The position numbers and the translations under genes are program-made. From CAZRXG01 sp964603985 (GTDB lineage: Bacteria; Chloroflexota; Anaerolineae; Aggregatilineales; UBA3940): 64,000 bases of DNA. Below, piece after piece: positions 1-8,205 of the stretch (its first letter is position 1; the number at the start of each line of letters is the position of its first letter). The DNA lies in NCBI GenBank assembly GCA_964603985.1, contig CAZRXG010000016.1, positions 1 through 64,000 of the forward strand, in the 5' to 3' direction. The notes below the pieces were generated by a model. That model did no database searches and was not told where the DNA came from. It worked only from the letters and a program-made list of their open reading frames with translations.

Positions 1-18
1 GACTCCACCCCGGTGTAG

Positions 19-39
19 GGGCGGGTTTCTAACCCGCCC
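19..39. repeat. REP-like GC hairpin
   Basis: A perfect 9-bp inverted repeat (GGGCGGGTT / AACCCGCCC) with a 3-nt TCT loop lies just downstream of the stop of the minus-strand gene that ends at 80. A partial copy of the right arm follows (GGTTTCTAATCCGCC). It could end that transcript or be a dispersed REP-like element. There is no T-tract, so a standard intrinsic terminator is not proven. Confidence 0.45.
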
Positions 40-79
40 GGTTTCTAATCCGCCTTTGCCTTTCGCCCGTGCCCGCCCG

Positions 80-1297
80 CTACCGCTCCGGGAAAGCCAG
101 GTCGAGAAGCTGGGGGTTGGGGCCGCAGTTCATGGCCGCTGTCTCGCCGAGTGGCAGGTCCGCCGCCTCGACGATGTCGAGCAGCGCTCTCAGGAACCCA
201 AGCGACACCTGCACGTAAGTCTGCTCCTCGATGGTCACCTGCCACGGCCCGCCCACGTACATGAAGTTCGACCCGTTGGTGACCACGTCCAGCTTCGTGC
301 CGTCCTCAAACGTGAGCGTGATCGTCCAGTCGGGGTAATTGTCCGAGCAGACCTGCATCTCGAACAGGGAATCGACCGGCATCAGGTCACTCAGCGCCGG
401 ACCAAGCGCCTGCACAAGCTCAACGTCAAGCTCCTTGTAGATCGAGTGGCCTATCCTGCCCACGTCGTCCTGCCCGAGGGTGCGGTCCTCGGTGCTGTAG
501 CCGTACACAACCGGATAGCTGTTGGCCTGGGTGATGCGCGCCGTATAGTCCCCGACGTACCCGATGCTGCTGTAGCTGTACTCGATGGCGACCTCCGTGA
601 TCGCCTGCTGCGCGACCGGCGGCGGCTCGCTCACCGAGAGCCTGCCCAGGTACGCCATGAAGACCGGCGTCGAGAGCGCGTAAGCCGGGTTGTCGCTCAA
701 CGTCTGGGCAAATGCTTGGCGGATCGGTTCCGGCAGCGGGCCCTCGCCGAGGCGCTCCCCGTAGGCGACCGCCAGCACGGCCCAATCACAGCCGGTCTCC
801 GGGATGTACGCCGCTTGCAGATCGTTGATCTGCATCGCGCCGGGATAGCGGCTCTCCAGCAGCCCCTCGATGTCACATGCACGGGCGGCCTCCAGTTGGT
901 CGTCGCTGATGGGCGGCGGCGGCCACGCCAGCGGCAGCACCTCGTCAGACGGCGGCAGCGCATCGAAGAAAACCTGTGCGGTGGCGGCGGCCTGCGTCCC
1001 GGCGGCCTGGGTCGCCCCGGCCTGTGCGGTAGCCGTGGCCTGCTGGTGGGCGGTGGCCGTGAGCGGGGCCTGTGCGGTGGCCGTGCTCTGTGCGTGGGCT
1101 GTGGCCGTGAGTGGGGCCTGGCCGGTCGCGGTCGCGACGGCGTTGGCGGTTGCGGTGAGGCCGGCCTGCGCGGTCGCGGTTGCCTGGGCCACCCAGGGCG
1201 GCTTCTCCCAGGGGGTGACGATGATCGGCACCACGGCCAAAGCCAGCAGCAGCACAAAGACCGCGGTCTGCCATGCGGGTACTTTCTCGGACTCCAT
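80..1297 (-). CDS. Membrane-anchored protein with ATATAQA linker
   Basis: Unknown function, 405 residues. The short N-terminus is followed by one hydrophobic segment (about residues 10-30). Next comes a linker of about 70 residues made of repeats such as TATAQA and LTATAH (about 38-107). A C-terminal region of about 300 residues follows, with scattered cysteines and a beta-rich look. The layout suggests a single membrane anchor, an extended low-complexity stalk and an external domain. Such Ala/Thr/Gln stalks are common in Chloroflexota surface proteins. The ATG at 1297 has GGAG upstream. It is the last minus-strand gene after the mraY cluster but lies 141 bp from its neighbour, so co-transcription is uncertain. 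No enzyme motif was recognised. Confidence 0.8.
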   Translation of the reverse strand: MESEKVPAWQTAVFVLLLALAVVPIIVTPWEKPPWVAQATATAQAGLTATANAVATATGQAPLTATAHAQSTATAQAPLTATAHQQATATAQAGATQAAGTQAAATAQVFFDALPPSDEVLPLAWPPPPISDDQLEAARACDIEGLLESRYPGAMQINDLQAAYIPETGCDWAVLAVAYGERLGEGPLPEPIRQAFAQTLSDNPAYALSTPVFMAYLGRLSVSEPPPVAQQAITEVAIEYSYSSIGYVGDYTARITQANSYPVVYGYSTEDRTLGQDDVGRIGHSIYKELDVELVQALGPALSDLMPVDSLFEMQVCSDNYPDWTITLTFEDGTKLDVVTNGSNFMYVGGPWQVTIEEQTYVQVSLGFLRALLDIVEAADLPLGETAAMNCGPNPQLLDLAFPER

Positions 1298-1438
1298 AGG
1301 ATCTGTCTCCGTGTGATCGGGCCGGGGGCGGGTACATCGTTGCTCACCCGGCAGGCCACCATTCTAACAGAAACAGGGGACGCGGCCTAAATCCGCGCCC
1401 CCCACGATTGTTCTGCTGCTGCCTGCGGGCGGGCCGAT

Positions 1439-1786
1439 CTACAGGATCAGCACCACGCCCAGCACGACCTCCACCACCAGGCTGATCCAGTTTGACTGCT
1501 CCCCGGCGGACTTATCGACGAACATCGAGGCCAGCCGCACCACGCCCACCACCAGGTAGGTGTAGCCCAGCATGCGGTACATGTCCGCCGAGCCGAAGAT
1601 CAACGGCAGCGCCCCCAACGCGACGAAGAACCCGCCCAGCACCGACCGGATCTCGGTGACGGCGCGCGGGTTGTCGGCGGCCAGCCCGGTGAACCCCTTG
1701 ATGGCCTTCGGCCTGACCAGCGAGTACAGCCCCGTCAGGATGGTGCCCGCCGCCGCGATCACCTTGAGTATCTGTAACAGGCTCAT
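1439..1786 (-). CDS. Small four-helix membrane protein, DUF4345-like
   Basis: 115 residues, almost entirely hydrophobic, with about four predicted transmembrane helices (roughly 5-25, 45-63, 70-88 and 98-115). The arrangement, with a central EIRSVLGGFF segment, resembles small DUF4345-type membrane proteins of unknown function. The start has a clear ribosome site (AGGAGAAGG) 4 nt upstream. It follows mraY on the same strand after a 70-bp spacer that holds degenerate heptamer repeats. A role in envelope biogenesis would be inferred from neighbours only. Confidence 0.75.
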   Translation of the reverse strand: MSLLQILKVIAAAGTILTGLYSLVRPKAIKGFTGLAADNPRAVTEIRSVLGGFFVALGALPLIFGSADMYRMLGYTYLVVGVVRLASMFVDKSAGEQSNWISLVVEVVLGVVLIL

Positions 1787-1799
1787 TGCCTTCTCCTCT

Positions 1800-1856
1800 G
1801 GAACAGCCCCGCTGACTGCTGACCTGCTGATAGCTGACCCGCTGACTTGCTGATCG
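1800..1856. repeat. Degenerate GCTGA-type heptamer repeats
   Basis: The spacer between mraY and the small membrane gene is built of repeated units such as GCTGACT, GCTGACC and GCTGATA. Related units fill the murF upstream spacer (4405-4480) and reappear at 34034-34065 and 38453-38475. It looks like the short tandem heptamer repeats seen between genes in some cyanobacteria and Chloroflexota. Function is unknown. Confidence 0.6.
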
Positions 1857-2867
1857 CTACAACAGCGCCAGCGCCACGCCGATCATCCCCGCCAGCAGCC
1901 CCACCAGCCAGAAGCGCTGCACGATCTGCGTCTCGCTCCAGCCCAGAAGCTCGAAGTGGTGGTGCAGCGGGCTCATGCGGAAGATGCGCCGCTCCTCGCC
2001 GATCAGCCGCTTGCTGATCTGCACGCTCGCCACCTGCAGCATCACCGACATCGTCTCGGCCACCGGGATCAGGGCCACCACCGGCAGGATCAGCCACTGC
2101 CCGGTCATCAGCGCCACCACGCCCAGCGTCGCGCCGAGCGCCAGCGAGCCGGTATCGCCCATGAACAACTGCGCCGGGTGCGCGTTGAACCACAGAAACG
2201 CGAAGCACGCCCCCACCATCGTGAAGCAGAACTGTGTCAGGAAGACCTGGCCCTGCAACTGGGCGATGATGCCGTAGACGGCGAAGGCGCTGGCCGTGAT
2301 GATCCCGGCCAGCCCGTCCAGCCCGTCGGTGATGTTGACCGCGTTCGACATGCCGACGATCACCAGGATCGCAATCGGCAGGTACAGCAGCCCCAGGTCG
2401 AACTTGAAGGGGATGCCCGGCAGCGCCACCGAGTGAATGTCCAGCCCGTACATCAGCACCACCGCGGTGGCGATGGCGGCCAGCGATTGGGCGGCAAACT
2501 TGACCCACGCCGAGAGGCCCACGCCGACCGCGCGCCCGCCCCGGATGCCCTCCCAGTCGTCGAGCGCGCCCAGCCCGCCGTAGATCACCAGCACTGCCAG
2601 CGGCACCAGGATCGAGCGCCCGGTGATGTCGATCACCACCAACTGGGCGATGTTCAGGCCCAGCGTCACGATCACCACCGGGATCAGGATCAGCAGGCCG
2701 CCCATCGTCGGCGTGCCGATCTTGTCGTGGTGCATCCCGGCGATGTCGATCCGGATCTGCTTGCCGATCCCCAACCGGCGCAGCACCTCGATCAGCGGGT
2801 CGCCCCAGATCACCGCGATCAGGAAGGTGAACCCACCCACGGCCAGCGAAAATGCGACGTCTCTCAT
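1857..2867 (-). CDS. mraY: Phospho-N-acetylmuramoyl-pentapeptide transferase MraY
   Basis: MraY transfers phospho-MurNAc-pentapeptide from UDP to undecaprenyl phosphate, giving lipid I, the first membrane step of peptidoglycan synthesis. The 336-residue product is polytopic and of usual or slightly short length. It shows the family signatures GTPTMGG near the N-terminus, NAVNITDGLDGLAG in the middle (catalytic Asp region), MGDTGSLALG, and the C-terminal HHHFELLGWSE motif. The start overlaps the murF stop by 4 nt (ATGA), implying translational coupling. It sits in the order ftsI, lipoprotein, murF, mraY. murD and ftsW, the usual followers, are not next to it. Two small or unknown membrane proteins follow instead. 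Confidence 0.97.
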   Translation of the reverse strand: MRDVAFSLAVGGFTFLIAVIWGDPLIEVLRRLGIGKQIRIDIAGMHHDKIGTPTMGGLLILIPVVIVTLGLNIAQLVVIDITGRSILVPLAVLVIYGGLGALDDWEGIRGGRAVGVGLSAWVKFAAQSLAAIATAVVLMYGLDIHSVALPGIPFKFDLGLLYLPIAILVIVGMSNAVNITDGLDGLAGIITASAFAVYGIIAQLQGQVFLTQFCFTMVGACFAFLWFNAHPAQLFMGDTGSLALGATLGVVALMTGQWLILPVVALIPVAETMSVMLQVASVQISKRLIGEERRIFRMSPLHHHFELLGWSETQIVQRFWLVGLLAGMIGVALALL

Positions 2868-4324
2868 GGTTGTGGCTGCTTCCCCGGTTCCCCTGCCGCT
2901 GTCTGTTCGGTCAATATGCCGACCACCCGCTCCATGCCGATTGCCCGCGACCCCTTGACCAGCACCGTGTCGCCGGGCCGGATCTCGGCCAGCAGGAACT
3001 CGGCAGCCTCTTCGGCGCTGTCCATCACCCTGATGTCACCGGCGGGCATCCCGGCGCGGCGCGCCGCCTGGGCGATGATCTTTCCCCGCTCCCCGACCGT
3101 GACCAGCAGCGACACGACGGCTGCCGCCCGTATCCCGACGATCTCGTGTCCCTGCGCCTCGTAGCTGCCCAGTTCGAGCATGTCGCCCAGCACCGCGATG
3201 CGCCGCCCCTCGATCAGGTCGTTGAGCAGGTTCAGCGCGGCAATCGTCGAGGGGGGGCTGGCGTTGTAGGTATCGTCGAGGATCACCGAGCCGCGCGGCC
3301 CCGTGACCGCCAGCAGGCGAAGCTGGCTGTGACTGGTTTGCAGGCCGGTCGCGATCTCCGCCCAGCTCAGGCCCTCCACCCACCCGACCGCCGCCGCACG
3401 CAGGGCGGTGTGCACGCTGTGGCGGCCCAGCATCGGCAGCTTGATCTGGCGCTGCGTGTCCGCGTGGTGCAGCCGGAAGCGGATGCCGTCCAGCCCCAGC
3501 CCCTCGATCCGGTCGGCCCAGAAGTCGGCCTGGGGGTTGAGGCCGTAGGTCAGGACGTTCGCCCTCGTGCGCCCGGCCAGTGACATCACCGCCTGGTCGT
3601 CGATGTTGAGGATCGCGATGCCTTCCGGCGCGGGCGGCAGCGCCTCGACCAGCTCGGCCTTGGCGTCGATGATGCGCTCCATCGTGCGGGCGCGCTCCAG
3701 GTGCACCGGCGCGATCATGGTCACCACGCCCACGTGCGGCGGTGCGATGCCGCACAGCAGCGCGATCTCGCCCACGTCGTACATGCTCATCTCCAGCACC
3801 AGCCGCTCGCAGGCGTCATTCAGCTTGAGGGCCGTCACCGGGAGGCCGATCTCGTTATTGTAGCTCTTCTCGCTCTTGAGCGTGACGTAACGCTCGTCGA
3901 GCACCTCGGCGACCAGTTCCTTGGTGGTCGTCTTGCCGACGCTGCCCGTGATGCCGATGGTGCGCGTATCGAAGCAGCGCATCCACTGGCGGGCGGCCTC
4001 CTGGAGGGCCAGCAGGCTGTCCTCGACGCGCAGCAGCACCGGCGTTTGCAGGGGCGGCTCGTGAGTGGTCTCCGCACCCCGTCGCAGGTCAATCACCGGG
4101 TAAGGCGCGTCCAGCGCGCGGTCGACGATGGCCGCCGCCGCGCCGCGCTCCAGCGCCTCCCTGGCGAACCGGTGGCCGTCGGTGCTCTCGCCCTCCAGCG
4201 CGACGAACAGCGACCCTGGCGTCACGTCCCGCGAGTCAAACACGGCCTCGCCGACCGGGGTCGCGCCCGCAAAACTTTGCCCGCCGAGGGCCTGGATGAT
4301 GAACTCAAGCGTCAGGTCTGGCAT
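2864..4324 (-). CDS. murF: UDP-MurNAc-tripeptide-D-Ala-D-Ala ligase MurF
   Basis: MurF adds D-Ala-D-Ala to UDP-MurNAc-tripeptide in the cytoplasm, completing the pentapeptide precursor used by MraY. The 486-residue length fits the family. The N-terminal domain (about 1-95) contains the FVALEGESTDGH substrate-binding signature. The central domain has the P-loop GITGSVGKTTT (Lys131) and a YNNEIGLP motif. The C-terminal domain has LDDTYNASP and VLGDMLELG. The stop overlaps the mraY start by 4 nt. Only a weak ribosome site precedes the start. A hairpin and heptamer repeats separate it from the lipoprotein gene upstream, so it may have its own signal. No murE gene lies directly upstream, which is unusual for this cluster. 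Confidence 0.97.
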   Translation of the reverse strand: MPDLTLEFIIQALGGQSFAGATPVGEAVFDSRDVTPGSLFVALEGESTDGHRFAREALERGAAAAIVDRALDAPYPVIDLRRGAETTHEPPLQTPVLLRVEDSLLALQEAARQWMRCFDTRTIGITGSVGKTTTKELVAEVLDERYVTLKSEKSYNNEIGLPVTALKLNDACERLVLEMSMYDVGEIALLCGIAPPHVGVVTMIAPVHLERARTMERIIDAKAELVEALPPAPEGIAILNIDDQAVMSLAGRTRANVLTYGLNPQADFWADRIEGLGLDGIRFRLHHADTQRQIKLPMLGRHSVHTALRAAAVGWVEGLSWAEIATGLQTSHSQLRLLAVTGPRGSVILDDTYNASPPSTIAALNLLNDLIEGRRIAVLGDMLELGSYEAQGHEIVGIRAAAVVSLLVTVGERGKIIAQAARRAGMPAGDIRVMDSAEEAAEFLLAEIRPGDTVLVKGSRAIGMERVVGILTEQTAAGEPGKQPQP

Positions 4325-4351
4325 GTAGCCTATGGCCTATTACTCTGTCTG

Positions 4352-4382
4352 CCGGTAGTCTATAGCATAGACTATCTACCGG
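4352..4382. other. Hairpin upstream of murF
   Basis: An inverted repeat CCGGTAG / CTACCGG, with a further TCTAT / ATAGA pairing inside, lies 28 bp before the murF start. It has no T-tract in either direction. It could be an RNA structure in the murF leader or part of the repeat-rich spacer. Function unknown. Confidence 0.4.
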
Positions 4383-4404
4383 TGAGAGGCAATTGGGGGC
4401 GGCA

Positions 4405-4480
4405 TATGGCTGATAGCTTATAGCTTATGGCTGATAGCTGACCGGCTGATTACTGATCGCTGACCGGCTGATGGCTAACT
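4405..4480. repeat. Heptamer repeat array between lipoprotein gene and murF
   Basis: Repeated units related to GCTGATAGCT, GCTTATAGCT and GACCGGCTGAT fill the 3' end of the spacer. On the minus strand they read as repeats of ATCAGC and GTCAGC. They match the type seen at 1800-1856. The array touches the stop codon of the upstream lipoprotein gene. Confidence 0.6.
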
Positions 4481-5506
4481 GCCCCCCGCGTTGGGGCATA
4501 CAAAGGCGGTGTAACCGTCCTGCGGGGCGGCCAGCGCGACCAGCGGCTGCGCCTCGCGGCCCTCCTGTCCCAGGTAGATCGTGCCCTCCTCCCAGTAGAC
4601 GTAGCGCTCCGCGTCGATGGCCCGGGGGTCGGGGGAGGGGTCGAGGATGCTGCGCCGGTCCTGCTCTGAGAACGCATCGACCGCCACCGCGTCGCCCTCG
4701 ATGGGAATCCACCACAGGCCGAACGGCCACGAGTCGGCGGCGTTCAGGCAGCCTTCGGGGATGTGCACGATCACGCCGGAGCTGTCGGGCAGCCACAGCG
4801 GGACGACCCAGGCGTTGACCTCCGAGCACACCGAGAACTCCGGGAACTCGAACAGTTGCCGCAGGCCGCTCCCGTCGGCGCGCATCAGCTTGATGTTGCG
4901 TTCGGTCGCCAGGATCACGTACTGCCCGTCGGGCGAGAACTGGAAGAACTGCCCGCCCTTCCCGTCGTCGAGGATCTGCTCGACGTTTTCGCATGCTGGA
5001 TCGTAGCGCCACAGGTCGCTGCGGTAGTGCCTGCCGTAGCCTGTTGGGCGCTCGGTGTTGAACCAGACTTCGTCGCCGTCGGGGTGGCGGCGGCAGTCGT
5101 GCAGCAGCATGTGTGCGACGAGGTGCTCGTCGGTGTCAGGGTCGCGGTACTCGGCGCGCGGCAGCAGCGTGCGCGGAGGGCACAGTGACGGATCGGTCTC
5201 TTCCACCGCCTCGATGATCTCCTGCGCGGGGTCGCCGCCCTGCTTGAGCCACAGTGTGCCCTCGTGCCGGTACAGGACGCACACGTCGCCCGCCTCGGGG
5301 GGCGGCAGAGGCGTCGAGGTGGGGCGATCCGCCGGGGCAGGGGCGGCGGTTGGCGAAGCCGGTGCAGTTGTCGCAGGGGGACGCGTGGATGTGGGGGAGG
5401 ACGTCGGCGGGAGCGTCGCGGGTGGGTGGCAGCCGCCCAGCCACAGCAGCGCGACCACACCCAGCGCCACCGCCGGGAGCTTCGGAGCAGGTTTGAAGGG
5501 GTACAT
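4475..5506 (-). CDS. Lipoprotein with WD40/TolB-like beta-propeller
   Basis: 343 residues from the ATG at 5506; a TTG nine bases upstream is in frame but lies against the GGAG. A basic start, a hydrophobic stretch and a lipobox LGGC (Cys26) mark it as a lipoprotein. A Pro/Ser/Thr-rich stalk follows (about 27-70). The rest shows propeller-style blades such as LWRYDP, QFSPDGQYVILAT and VPLWLPDSSGVIVHI, typical of PD40/TolB-like sensor domains. It probably sits on the outer face of the membrane. It occupies the slot between ftsI and murF where murE is normally found, on the same strand, so it may be co-expressed with division genes. Function is unknown. Confidence 0.8.
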   Translation of the reverse strand: MYPFKPAPKLPAVALGVVALLWLGGCHPPATLPPTSSPTSTRPPATTAPASPTAAPAPADRPTSTPLPPPEAGDVCVLYRHEGTLWLKQGGDPAQEIIEAVEETDPSLCPPRTLLPRAEYRDPDTDEHLVAHMLLHDCRRHPDGDEVWFNTERPTGYGRHYRSDLWRYDPACENVEQILDDGKGGQFFQFSPDGQYVILATERNIKLMRADGSGLRQLFEFPEFSVCSEVNAWVVPLWLPDSSGVIVHIPEGCLNAADSWPFGLWWIPIEGDAVAVDAFSEQDRRSILDPSPDPRAIDAERYVYWEEGTIYLGQEGREAQPLVALAAPQDGYTAFVCPNAGGS

Positions 5507-5591
5507 TGGTGTCAATCTCCGATCCTTGGCCTTAATAATGTTCAGCGTAGCACAATGTCCGGCAGCCCGGAGAGGGCCGCCGGTTCCTCCG

Positions 5592-7280
5592 TCACAACCC
5601 CACCCCGGCCAGCCGCACGTCGTCGGGTGGGATCTCCATCAGCACCACCAACTGCGAGACGAACTCGCTGAACACCGGCGCAGCCGTCTGCGACCCCCAG
5701 CGTGAGGATGTCGGCTGGTCCAGCTTGATCAGCACCACGAACTGCGGGTCGTCGACCGGCCCGTAGCCGATGAAGGTGGCGATGGTGCGCTCCGGGTCGT
5801 AGCCGCCGGGGATCGGGATCTCGGCGGTGCCGGTCTTGCCCGCGACGGTGTAGCCGGGCACCAGTGCTTTGGAGGTCTCGCGCTCCAGCGAGTCGGCCAG
5901 CAGGCGGGTCAGGTCGTGGGCCGTCTCAATCGAGATCGCCCGCCCCAGCGCGGTCGGCTCGAAGATCGTCACCGTCCCGTCCGGGTCAACGCGCCGCGTG
6001 ACCATGTGCGGCTGCATCACGATGCCGTCGTTGGCGACCGCCCCGACGGCCACCACCATTTGCAGCGGTGTCGCCGCCATACCCTGCCCGAAGGAGTTGG
6101 TCGCCAGGTCGGATTCGTGCCACTGGGCGCTGCCCGGTTTACGCAGCGATCCCTTGACCTCGCCTTGCAGGTCGATGCCGGTCGGGCTGCCCAGCCCGAA
6201 GTTCTCCAGCCCGGCGTAGAAGCGCGTCGGGCCGATTGCCAGGCTGAGCCGGGCCGCGCCCACGTTCAGCGATTTGCCCAGCAGGTCGGTCATGGTCACC
6301 AGCCCGTATGCCTGCCGGTCCCAGTTGTAGAAATCCTGCCCGCCGACGGTGATCACGCCCTCGTCGACGTAGGTGCTGTCCGGCTCGACCTTGCCGGTTT
6401 CCAGCGCGATAGCCATCGTCAGGATCTTGGCGATGCTGCCCGGCTCGAACTGGTCGCTGATGGCCTGGTTGTCGAACAGCTTCTCGTCCTGCGCGAAGAA
6501 GCGGTTCGGGTCGAAGATCGGCCAGTTAGCCATCGCCAGCACCTCGCCCGTGCGCGGGTTAAGCACCAGGATCGAGCCGCTCTTCGCGCCGTGCTCCTCC
6601 AGCGCGCGGGCCAACGTTTTCTCGGTCAAATACTGGATCTCGCTGTCGAGCGTCAGGTACAGGTCCGAGCCACGCCGCCAGCCCTCCCCGCCGCTCGCCT
6701 CGAAGGGGATGCGGCTCTGGTCGTCCACCTTGACCTTCCCGGCCAGCACGTCGTCGTAGAAGCCTTCGATGCCGTAGTAGCCCACGTCGTCAAAGCTGAC
6801 GAAGCCCAGCGCGTGCGCTGCCAGCGCCCCATGTGGGTAGAAGCGGCGGGTGAGCGGCGTCACCACGATGCCGTCCAGGTCAAGCTCCAGCACGCGCTGG
6901 CCCATCGTGGCCGGGGCGGGCCGCACCAGCAGGATGTACGGCACCTGCCGTCCCATGTCGCTCAACAGTTCCTCGCGCGGGAGGCCGGTTGCCTCGGCGA
7001 GCGTGTCGGCGGTCCCCTCGCGGTCGAGGATCAGGATCGGCGACATGCCGATCTCGTACTCGACGGCGTTGGTGGCCAGCAGCGCGCCGTTGCGGTCGTA
7101 AAGCTCGCCGCGCGGCGGGCGGCGCGTCACCTGGTAGCGGTACTCGGTCAGCGCGGTCTCGGCGAAGTAGGCGGTGTCGATCCCGAACTGGATCGAGAGC
7201 AGCCGGTAGACGATCAAGCCGGTGACGACCAGCAAGGCCAGCCCGACGAAGCTCAGGCGGCGGTTGAGTACGTCGTGCAT
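5592..7280 (-). CDS. ftsI: Class B penicillin-binding protein (FtsI/SpoVD type)
   Basis: A D,D-transpeptidase that cross-links septal peptidoglycan, working with FtsW and the FtsL/DivIC complex. The 562-residue protein has one N-terminal transmembrane helix (about 9-30), then the pedestal with RPPRGELYDRNG (about 54-65). The penicillin-binding domain has all three active-site motifs: SIAK (Ser282, Lys285), SLN (Ser337) and KTGT (Lys482). No C-terminal PASTA domains are present. Its start overlaps the stop of the ftsL-like gene by one base (TGATG), implying coupling. The next gene downstream is a lipoprotein, not murE. A closely related elongation PBP2 cannot be excluded, but the ftsL neighbour favours the division role. 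Confidence 0.95.
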   Translation of the reverse strand: MHDVLNRRLSFVGLALLVVTGLIVYRLLSIQFGIDTAYFAETALTEYRYQVTRRPPRGELYDRNGALLATNAVEYEIGMSPILILDREGTADTLAEATGLPREELLSDMGRQVPYILLVRPAPATMGQRVLELDLDGIVVTPLTRRFYPHGALAAHALGFVSFDDVGYYGIEGFYDDVLAGKVKVDDQSRIPFEASGGEGWRRGSDLYLTLDSEIQYLTEKTLARALEEHGAKSGSILVLNPRTGEVLAMANWPIFDPNRFFAQDEKLFDNQAISDQFEPGSIAKILTMAIALETGKVEPDSTYVDEGVITVGGQDFYNWDRQAYGLVTMTDLLGKSLNVGAARLSLAIGPTRFYAGLENFGLGSPTGIDLQGEVKGSLRKPGSAQWHESDLATNSFGQGMAATPLQMVVAVGAVANDGIVMQPHMVTRRVDPDGTVTIFEPTALGRAISIETAHDLTRLLADSLERETSKALVPGYTVAGKTGTAEIPIPGGYDPERTIATFIGYGPVDDPQFVVLIKLDQPTSSRWGSQTAAPVFSEFVSQLVVLMEIPPDDVRLAGVGL

Positions 7281-7789
7281 CAGCGCGTCTCCTCCCGCTC
7301 TCCCCCGAAGGTGTTCTCGACGAACAGCCGCGCCTGTTCACGGAAGGTCTCCAATTGCGTCGAGAGCCAGCCTTCCAGCGTCTCCTCGTAGGTCGGTACG
7401 ACTTCTTCCTCCGGTGGGGGCGGCATCGCCGCCTCGACCGGCTCGGCAGGCGGCGGCACGTCTTCCAGGTACATGTACTCGACCTCATCGATGCCGGCCT
7501 GCCGGAAGCCCATCCGCTCGGCCTCGTCGATCAGGCGTGGCACCGAGCGCAGCGCGGCGATCTCGGCGCGCAGTTGAGCGTTTTGCTGCTCCAGCGCCTG
7601 GCGCTGCGCCTCCAGCGTCTGGAGCCTGCGCCCGGCGGCGGCGGTGCGGCTGGCCTGGGCCAGATACAGTGCGCCGATCACGCCCACGATCACAACCACC
7701 GCCAGCACCAGCGAAGCGCGCTGCTGGCTGCGCCAGGGAGCTTGCTCTAATGCGTGCCGGAACCAGTTGTCGTCACGATGTTGGGCCAT
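7280..7789 (-). CDS. ftsL: FtsL/DivIC-like septum protein
   Basis: 169 residues with a cytoplasmic N-terminus, one transmembrane helix (about 26-46) and a coiled coil (about 50-82, heptads with RLQTLEAQRQALEQQN). A C-terminal tail of acidic and proline-rich sequence follows. This matches the septum-formation initiator fold of FtsL and DivIC, a single-span protein that helps recruit and activate FtsWI. The coiled coil ends in the LIDEAERMGF element typical of the family. It overlaps ftsI by one base. The tail of about 70 residues is longer than in most relatives. Family membership is well supported; the choice of FtsL over DivIC rests on the position before ftsI. Confidence 0.85.
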   Translation of the reverse strand: MAQHRDDNWFRHALEQAPWRSQQRASLVLAVVVIVGVIGALYLAQASRTAAAGRRLQTLEAQRQALEQQNAQLRAEIAALRSVPRLIDEAERMGFRQAGIDEVEYMYLEDVPPPAEPVEAAMPPPPEEEVVPTYEETLEGWLSTQLETFREQARLFVENTFGGEREETR

Positions 7790-7824
7790 GATGAGTTCTC
7801 CAGCACCTTACCAAACAGCGGCGA

Positions 7825-8109
7825 TCAGCCACAGGTACCCTTATCTTCGCCGAATCCTTCTTCTACCTGGCGCAGTGTCCGTTCAAGAGAGTGCATATGC
7901 TCATCGTGGGTCATTGCCTCTATTTCTTCGTAGGATAGTGGCCCTCCCACCAGATAATCAGCCCATATGCCCTTCAGCTTGGCTATCTTCCGTGGCCGCT
8001 CCTCTTTCACCTCAATCCGCAGCTCAACCACCTGGTTCTCCGGCAGGTTGAGCGGTTCGAGCGGCTTCAGGACGCCGTCCTCGTATTTGGCCTTAATGAT
8101 TGTGACCAT
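7825..8109 (-). CDS. AF2212-like (DUF104) antitoxin-family protein
   Basis: 94 residues from the ATG at 8109, which has AGGAGCAGGGG directly upstream. A longer in-frame start at 8136 lacks this. The N-terminus reads TIIKAKYEDGVLKPLEPL, the hallmark of the AF2212/PG0164 (DUF104) family, annotated as antitoxins often paired with PIN-domain toxins. No PIN or other toxin gene is adjacent. The stop lies only 35 bp before the ftsL-like gene on the same strand, so it could head the division cluster transcript. It may be an orphan antitoxin or a small regulator. A toxin elsewhere in the genome is possible. Confidence 0.8.
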   Translation of the reverse strand: MVTIIKAKYEDGVLKPLEPLNLPENQVVELRIEVKEERPRKIAKLKGIWADYLVGGPLSYEEIEAMTHDEHMHSLERTLRQVEEGFGEDKGTCG

Positions 8110-8205
8110 CCCCTGCTCCTGATAACTCGTCCTCACCCCTAATGATACAACGCCTTCGTATATTCGCTACTCCGCTGCCGCAGCCGCCCGGCGAAAAGGG
8201 TGCCA

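Noticed and set aside
80..1297. Frames antisense to or overlapping the first gene (56-1390 plus, 697-1362 minus)
   Set aside because: The minus frame at 80-1297 has a signal-anchor, stalk and ribosome site; the others have shadow composition driven by the ATATAQA repeat.
1956..3164. 402-codon plus-strand frame
   Set aside because: Antisense to mraY and murF, which carry all family motifs.
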